From the NCBI RefSeq assembly GCF_012927275.1, contig NZ_JABBGG010000006.1, forward strand, positions 62,001 to 126,000: a stretch of 64,000 nucleotides of DNA. The letters run 5' to 3'. The notes beneath the pieces are model-generated. The model was not told the DNA's origin. It was given only the letters and a program-made list of their open reading frames with translations, and searched no databases. This document shows positions 59,973 to 64,000 of this stretch, piece after piece (the first letter of the stretch is position 1; every line of letters starts with the position of its first letter). This DNA is from Massilia polaris (GTDB lineage: Bacteria > Pseudomonadota > Gammaproteobacteria > Burkholderiales > Burkholderiaceae_D). Made by a program: the position numbers and the translations under genes.

Positions 59973-59989
59973 GTTCTAAATATTAGAAC
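59973..59989. promoter_or_regulatory. palindrome GTTCTAA ATA TTAGAAC
   Basis: Perfect 7-bp arms with a 3-base centre, ending 14 bases before the lipoprotein ATG and just before AGGAG. It could be an operator or, in RNA, a hairpin that hides the ribosome binding site. Confidence 0.6.
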
Positions 59990-60003
59990 AATAGGAGCAA
60001 TGC

Positions 60004-60528
60004 ATGAAGTTCAATTCGAAACTGGTACACGCGTCGGCCCTGGCTGCAATGGTTGGCCTGATGAGCCTGCAGGTTGGCTGCGACGAGCACGCCGGCGCAA
60101 AAATCAGCGGCGCATTTTTTGCCGATGCGCAGGACGTCACCGCGAGCGTCAATGGGAAAATTTCAGAAGGCAAGTTTAAGGAAGCGCAGGACGAGGGCAT
60201 CGCGTTCCTGAACGATCATGAGGATAAGTCCGGCCAGTTGGCCTGGGCCCTCGCTAAAGCCAGCGCAAAACTCGGCAACCATGACCTGGCAATTAAATAT
60301 GCGGGCGAGGCCTTCAAGGCCGGCGCCGTGAGCAACGTGCAGCTGATGTCCGAGCCGATGCTCGAGCCAGTTCGCACCGATATTCGCTTCACCTCCCTCG
60401 CCGCCGGCATCGACGCACCTGGCCCGGATGCGGCCGCCTCACCCGCTGCATCCGCTTCCGGCGCCGTCAACGCGACGGCCGGCGTGGAAGCCAGCGCAGG
60501 CGACGTCTCGGTCATGCTGCCGGACTAA
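60004..60528 (+). CDS. putative lipoprotein with TPR-like helices
   Basis: 174 aa behind AGGAG. Leader SALAAMVGLMSLQVGC places a lipobox-like LQVGC with Cys26; the residue after it is Asp (CDEH), which in E. coli rules means retention in the inner membrane. The mature part has paired helices (GKISEGKFKEAQDEGIAFLN; LAWALAKASAKLGNHDLAIK) reminiscent of a TPR pair, and a Pro/Ala/Ser/Gly-rich tail ending VSVMLPD. No family was recognised. It is first in a run of three exported proteins and starts just after two palindromes. Confidence 0.7.
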   Translation: MKFNSKLVHASALAAMVGLMSLQVGCDEHAGAKISGAFFADAQDVTASVNGKISEGKFKEAQDEGIAFLNDHEDKSGQLAWALAKASAKLGNHDLAIKYAGEAFKAGAVSNVQLMSEPMLEPVRTDIRFTSLAAGIDAPGPDAAASPAASASGAVNATAGVEASAGDVSVMLPD

Positions 60529-60574
60529 ACCACGCGCGGCGCCCTCGTTTTCCTCCTCACCTGAGACTCAAAAA

Positions 60575-62314
60575 ATGAAAAAAACCTTACTGGTATCGGC
60601 TCTGCTCGCCCTCGGAATCGTCGGAACCGCCCACGCAGAGCCGCTGTCGGCCAATGGCCTCCATGAAGTCAGCATCAAGGCAAGCGGCGACGTCATCAAC
60701 GCGCGCCGCATCGTGCGCGAACGTGCCGAGAACGACGCAGTCGCGTCGATCCTGAAAACGAAGCTCGGCGCGAACGTCAACGAGCCGAAGGTGCAGAACG
60801 CGCTGGTCGACCTGCGCAAACAGCTGGTCGACAGCATGCGCACCAGCTTCAGTGCCGAAGGCGACGTGCTGACCGCGAAGACCGTGCTCACCGTCGACTC
60901 GGTGCAGTTCATGGAGCTGACCCGCTCGCTCGGCGTGGCCTCGCAGAACGCCAGCGAGGGCGCCAAGGTGCTGTTCCTGATCGATGAATACTACGGCGTC
61001 GGCACCAGGCTCGATCCGTCCCAGCCGCTGCTCACGGAGATCGATTATTCGCACGACAAGAGCTCGATGTCGGACCGCACCGCCACCAGTTCCGGCGCGA
61101 AGAGCGCGTCGAGCGCATCGGCCAGCGCCGCCAAGTCCAGCTTTGCGGCGGCGGCGTCGGACAAGTCGGCCTATGCCGCCAGTTCGTCGTCATCGGCCGC
61201 CGGGCGCGACCGCGCATCGTTCGCAGGCTCGGACAAGCAATCGTTCTCGGGTTCCGACCAGGGCTCGGCCGCCTACCGCGACGGATACGGGGCAAGCGCC
61301 GCCGCGCGCAACACGCAGGTAGCCGGCGCGCGCGACACCAAGGTCGCAGGGGCGCGCGACACCCAGTTCGCTGCGGCGCAGAAGTCGTCGGCGGCAGGAA
61401 GCTCGTCGTCGTCGGCAGCGGTGGCGGCATCGTCGGCGAGCGCAAGCGCATCGAAGTCGTCCAGCGCGTCGAGCTACGCCACCCGCCAAAACGATGTCGA
61501 ACGCCAGAACGACGTGGTGAACCTGAAGGTGCGCCAGGTATTCGCCGGCATCGATAACGCCAAGCCGGCCGACGACACGTCCGCGCTGATCAGCAACAAG
61601 CTGCAGCAAGTGGTCAAGGAGTTCGGCCTGAGCTTCACCGACGAGCGCGATTTCCGCGTCGAAGGCGGCCGCCGCCTGACCGTGTCGGAGATCGAGAAGC
61701 AGCAGAAATTCGGCGCCTACCTCGCCAAAGCCGCACAGCCCGGCTACCGCGCCAAGTACCTGGTGTACGGCAAAGCGGTGATGCAGTCGGAAGGGGAGAC
61801 GTCGAGCGGCCAGGTGCAGTGCGCCGGCCAGCTGGCGCTGACCTCGTCCGACGTCGACACCGGCGACGGTTTCGTCTCCGGCACCATCGGCAAGCGCGCG
61901 CTCGGCTCGTCCGACCAGAACTGCCGCTCGAACCTGGCCGAAGCGCTGGCGCGCAGCCTGGCCGACACGGTCGGCACAACCGCCCAGCGTGAAGTGCAGA
62001 TGGCGCAGACACGCGGCCGCACCTACAACGTGATGCTGTACAGCGCGTTGCGCGTGCCGGCCAAGCTGCGCCGCGATTTCTCGGCGCGCCTGAAAGAAAT
62101 CAATGGCGTGGTCGACGTCGGCGACGACGAGAACGCCACCCAGGAAATGCGCCGCTGGAAGGTAACGGCCAAGGGTAACTTCGCCGAGCAGGTGGAAGAC
62201 CTGATCGACGCCGTCGCGGAAGCCGACAACTCGGCCTACAAGAACGCCACCTTCGCCAAGCGCGGCAACAACATGATCTTCTGCATCGAAGGCAAATGCC
62301 CGGAGGTGTTCTGA
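60575..62314 (+). CDS. exported Ser/Ala-rich protein, FlgT/LPP20-like ends
   Basis: 579 aa from the ATG at 60575. Signal peptide (TLLVSALLALGIVGTAHAEP). Residues 25-130 (LHEVSIKASGDVINARRIVR; RAENDAVASILKTKLG) resemble the N-terminal domain of FlgT/LPP20 proteins. About residues 160-310 are low complexity: Ser/Ala runs with interspersed Lys, Asp and Arg, and a direct repeat of AGARDT (ARDTKVAGARDTQFA). The C-terminal 260 residues are globular with four Cys (QVQCAG, QNCRS, FCIEGKCPEVF). It overlaps the next start as TGATG. The function is unknown; a surface or periplasmic scaffold is a guess. Confidence 0.75.
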   Translation: MKKTLLVSALLALGIVGTAHAEPLSANGLHEVSIKASGDVINARRIVRERAENDAVASILKTKLGANVNEPKVQNALVDLRKQLVDSMRTSFSAEGDVLTAKTVLTVDSVQFMELTRSLGVASQNASEGAKVLFLIDEYYGVGTRLDPSQPLLTEIDYSHDKSSMSDRTATSSGAKSASSASASAAKSSFAAAASDKSAYAASSSSSAAGRDRASFAGSDKQSFSGSDQGSAAYRDGYGASAAARNTQVAGARDTKVAGARDTQFAAAQKSSAAGSSSSSAAVAASSASASASKSSSASSYATRQNDVERQNDVVNLKVRQVFAGIDNAKPADDTSALISNKLQQVVKEFGLSFTDERDFRVEGGRRLTVSEIEKQQKFGAYLAKAAQPGYRAKYLVYGKAVMQSEGETSSGQVQCAGQLALTSSDVDTGDGFVSGTIGKRALGSSDQNCRSNLAEALARSLADTVGTTAQREVQMAQTRGRTYNVMLYSALRVPAKLRRDFSARLKEINGVVDVGDDENATQEMRRWKVTAKGNFAEQVEDLIDAVAEADNSAYKNATFAKRGNNMIFCIEGKCPEVF

Positions 62315-64000
62315 TGGCAGCCGCAGCGCGCATCGCGGCGCTGGTCCTCGGACTGGCCGCGTGCTCGGGCGCGGCCGCCGCGTCGTTCCACCTGTTTCCT
62401 GTACAGGAGATCGAGGGCGTGTCTGCCGAGGGCAGGGCGGCTCGTCCGCTGGTCGACGCGCGCGTGCTGGACCGGCTGTTCGGCGGCGAGCCGGGCAAGC
62501 AGGCCCAGCGCGCGATGGTCGATCATTTCGTGGCGCAGCTGGGGCAGGCCTATCCGGGCTCGCTGATCCATCCGAAACAGGTGTATGACACCAACATCGG
62601 CAGCGGTTACAAGTTCATTAACGATGACAACGGGCAGTGCCGCCAAGCGCCGTCGTTCAACGTGGCGGACACCTACGCGGTCGTGATCGGCGTGACCCGC
62701 GCTTCGCTGTATGAAGTCGTCAAGGACGACAACATCGAAGTGCTGATCCCGGTAACGCTGAGCCTCCAGTTCGTCAAGCCGAACCTGGCCAAGGTGGTCT
62801 ACACCATGAGCGAGACCGCGTACTCGCCATTCCGCTTTAGCAAGGCGGAGTACGCGTCAGGCGCGGCCGATGCCGTGATCCGCGCACAACTGATGAAGAA
62901 CGTCACTGCCCAGGTCGGCAGCCTGGTGGCAGCGGCGCGCGCCGCGTTCAACCCGAAGGACGTGGTCGTCAAGCTGGTGGGCAAGGACGGGAAATACTTT
63001 GTCGCCGACCAGGGCGTCGAGGCAGGCTTCGTCAAGGGGGAGCAGGTCGAAGCGCGCGACAGCGCAGGCAATGCCTACATCTTCGACGTGCTGTATGCCG
63101 ACAGCGGCTATGCCGTGGTCAAGCCGGTGGCCGGTTCGGTCTCGGTGGGCGACAGCCTGAAGTTTGTGTTCGAGACCGCGGCCGACGACAGCCGCAAGCC
63201 GCGCCTGATGCCGGTGGTGAATGCCGGCCCGGGCAACGAATGGGCGAGCGCGGTATCGGACATGTTCGCGCGCGACATCGGCTTCAACGCGTCATTCCAG
63301 CTGAGCCCAGTCGACGTGCACTTCACGCAGACCAAGCAACTGGTTACGCGCTCGGCCAACTGCGTCACCTGGCAAAAGTATCCAAGCATGACCCAGGCCT
63401 CGGGTGAGCGTAAGGATCCGCCTGATTTCTTCCTGCGTTTCACGCCTGTGCTGACGCCGCTTGCGACGCTGTCGGGGGCGGGCGGGACCAAGACGTCGGA
63501 ACGCTTCCATACGCTGGTCACGGCGCAGGTGATCGACCAGTTCGGCAAGGTGATTTATTCCGAAGCCGGCGACAACGACTACGCGATCGACAAGGTTAAC
63601 GGCGCCGGCCTCGGCTTTGCAGAGGCCAAGGAAGTGTCGCTGAAGAATGCGACCGGAAAACTGGCGCAGAACTTCATCGCGAAAGTGCGCTTTGCACCCA
63701 AGGACTACAAGGTCGTCAAGGTCGACCAGCAGCGTATCTGGGTCGAAGGGCTGGCGGGCATGCCGACGTCCGGGAAGCTGAGCTTCACTGTGCTGCATCC
63801 GCTCGACGCGATGGTACGCGGCAAGCCGGCCTTGCTCGAACTCGAGACCGGCGCAGGCGCGGCCGACCTGCTGGCCGAAGGCGAACTGCTGGGGCTGCCG
63901 TATTCGGCGACCAACCCGTCCTTGCCGGCGCCGCGCCGCGGCGACCTGGTGCGTTTGTATGCACAGGCAGTACCTGGCGTCGCCAGGATCGTGGATTGCG
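62314..64000 (+). CDS. exported protein, FlgT-like C-terminal features (3' end outside window)
   Basis: The frame stays open to the window end (at least 562 aa). It begins MAAAARIAALVLGLAACSG, which could be a signal peptide or, with Cys17 (LAAC), a lipoprotein signal. Visible parts: a helical/beta domain (VYDTNIGSGYKFINDDNGQC; VADTYAVVIGVTRASLYEVV), a small SH3-like segment (VADQGVEAGFVKGEQVEARD; YAVVKPVAGSVSVGDSLKFV) of the kind found at the end of FlgT-type proteins, and a later copy-like region (WVEGLAGMPTSGKLSFTVLH; LAEGELLGLPYSA). No enzyme motif is seen. Translation is coupled to the Ser-rich gene. Confidence 0.75.
   Translation, partial: MAAAARIAALVLGLAACSGAAAASFHLFPVQEIEGVSAEGRAARPLVDARVLDRLFGGEPGKQAQRAMVDHFVAQLGQAYPGSLIHPKQVYDTNIGSGYKFINDDNGQCRQAPSFNVADTYAVVIGVTRASLYEVVKDDNIEVLIPVTLSLQFVKPNLAKVVYTMSETAYSPFRFSKAEYASGAADAVIRAQLMKNVTAQVGSLVAAARAAFNPKDVVVKLVGKDGKYFVADQGVEAGFVKGEQVEARDSAGNAYIFDVLYADSGYAVVKPVAGSVSVGDSLKFVFETAADDSRKPRLMPVVNAGPGNEWASAVSDMFARDIGFNASFQLSPVDVHFTQTKQLVTRSANCVTWQKYPSMTQASGERKDPPDFFLRFTPVLTPLATLSGAGGTKTSERFHTLVTAQVIDQFGKVIYSEAGDNDYAIDKVNGAGLGFAEAKEVSLKNATGKLAQNFIAKVRFAPKDYKVVKVDQQRIWVEGLAGMPTSGKLSFTVLHPLDAMVRGKPALLELETGAGAADLLAEGELLGLPYSATNPSLPAPRRGDLVRLYAQAVPGVARIVDC

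Noticed and set aside
61070-61480. Possible CRISPR-like or tandem repeat array in the Ser/Ala-rich region
   Set aside because: The repetition comes from Ser/Ala codons (TCG, AGC, GCG) inside an open frame; there are no regular spacers or palindromic repeats.

Overview
The window is a 64 kb stretch of a high-GC betaproteobacterial chromosome. The best fit is Oxalobacteraceae (a Massilia/Duganella/Telluria-like organism). That placement is inferred from gene content and order: hemC-hemD-hemX-hemY, trxB/ftsK/lolA/rarA, a very large RpoD with an Ala-rich N terminus, YaeQ, PurU, a P-II protein near NAD synthetase, an acetoacetyl-CoA reductase and a phasin-like protein (PHB metabolism), a PEP-CTERM protein, and many c-di-GMP, chemotaxis and TonB-receptor genes. 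Most of it is ordinary chromosomal backbone. I see no prophage, no CRISPR array, no restriction or abortive-infection locus, and no rRNA or tRNA gene.

Layout. 1-5.6 kb: 3' part of a multi-receiver GGDEF/EAL regulator, then an NHL-repeat/M23-like secreted protein. 5.7-9.9 kb: a TetR regulator; an IS200/IS605-type element that carries only an internally deleted tnpB; a LOG-family hydrolase; a membrane diguanylate cyclase preceded by a small fusion relic (outer-membrane-protein leader joined to the tail of an EAL domain); a YgjP-type metallopeptidase. 9.9-15.8 kb: KGG-repeat stress protein, hemerythrin, mini-phasin, purU, yaeQ, a PCu(A)C copper chaperone, a head-GIN protein, a truncated RlmI-type rRNA methyltransferase and a secreted HExxH protein. 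15.9-20.1 kb: an orphan PilT/PilU-like ATPase facing a four-gene run (ProQ/FinO protein, RNase D-like exonuclease, two cytochromes c). 20.1-29.8 kb: a structured leader with a terminator, rpoD, a sensor kinase, a chemoreceptor and ppc. 29.8-34.6 kb: hemC, hemD, hemX, hemY, ppa. 34.7-37.3 kb: a small secreted/PEP-CTERM cluster with a metalloprotease. 37.5-46.8 kb: a Liv-type ABC transporter (five genes), an alpha/beta hydrolase, a TonB-dependent receptor and a divergent LysR regulator, plausibly one uptake-and-cleavage system. 46.9-51.8 kb: an acyltransferase-like protein, nadE, an acetoacetyl-CoA reductase, a bacteriohemerythrin lacking one metal ligand, and P-II. 51.9-58.8 kb: a TRIC/YicG-type membrane protein, an Smr protein, trxB, ftsK, lolA, rarA. 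58.9-64 kb: a MarR regulator, a MASE1-like membrane protein, and a three-gene run of exported proteins (lipoprotein, Ser/Ala-rich FlgT-like protein, and a third exported protein cut by the window end).

Things that stand out: four gene relics (deleted tnpB, OMP-EAL fusion, truncated rlmI, bacteriohemerythrin with a lost ligand); a mosaic family of REP-like palindromes between genes; a probable structured RNA before rpoD; clear operator-like palindromes in front of three regulated loci; and the uncharacterised exported-protein operon at the right end. The last is the best candidate for an undescribed system, but its function cannot be read from this sequence alone.
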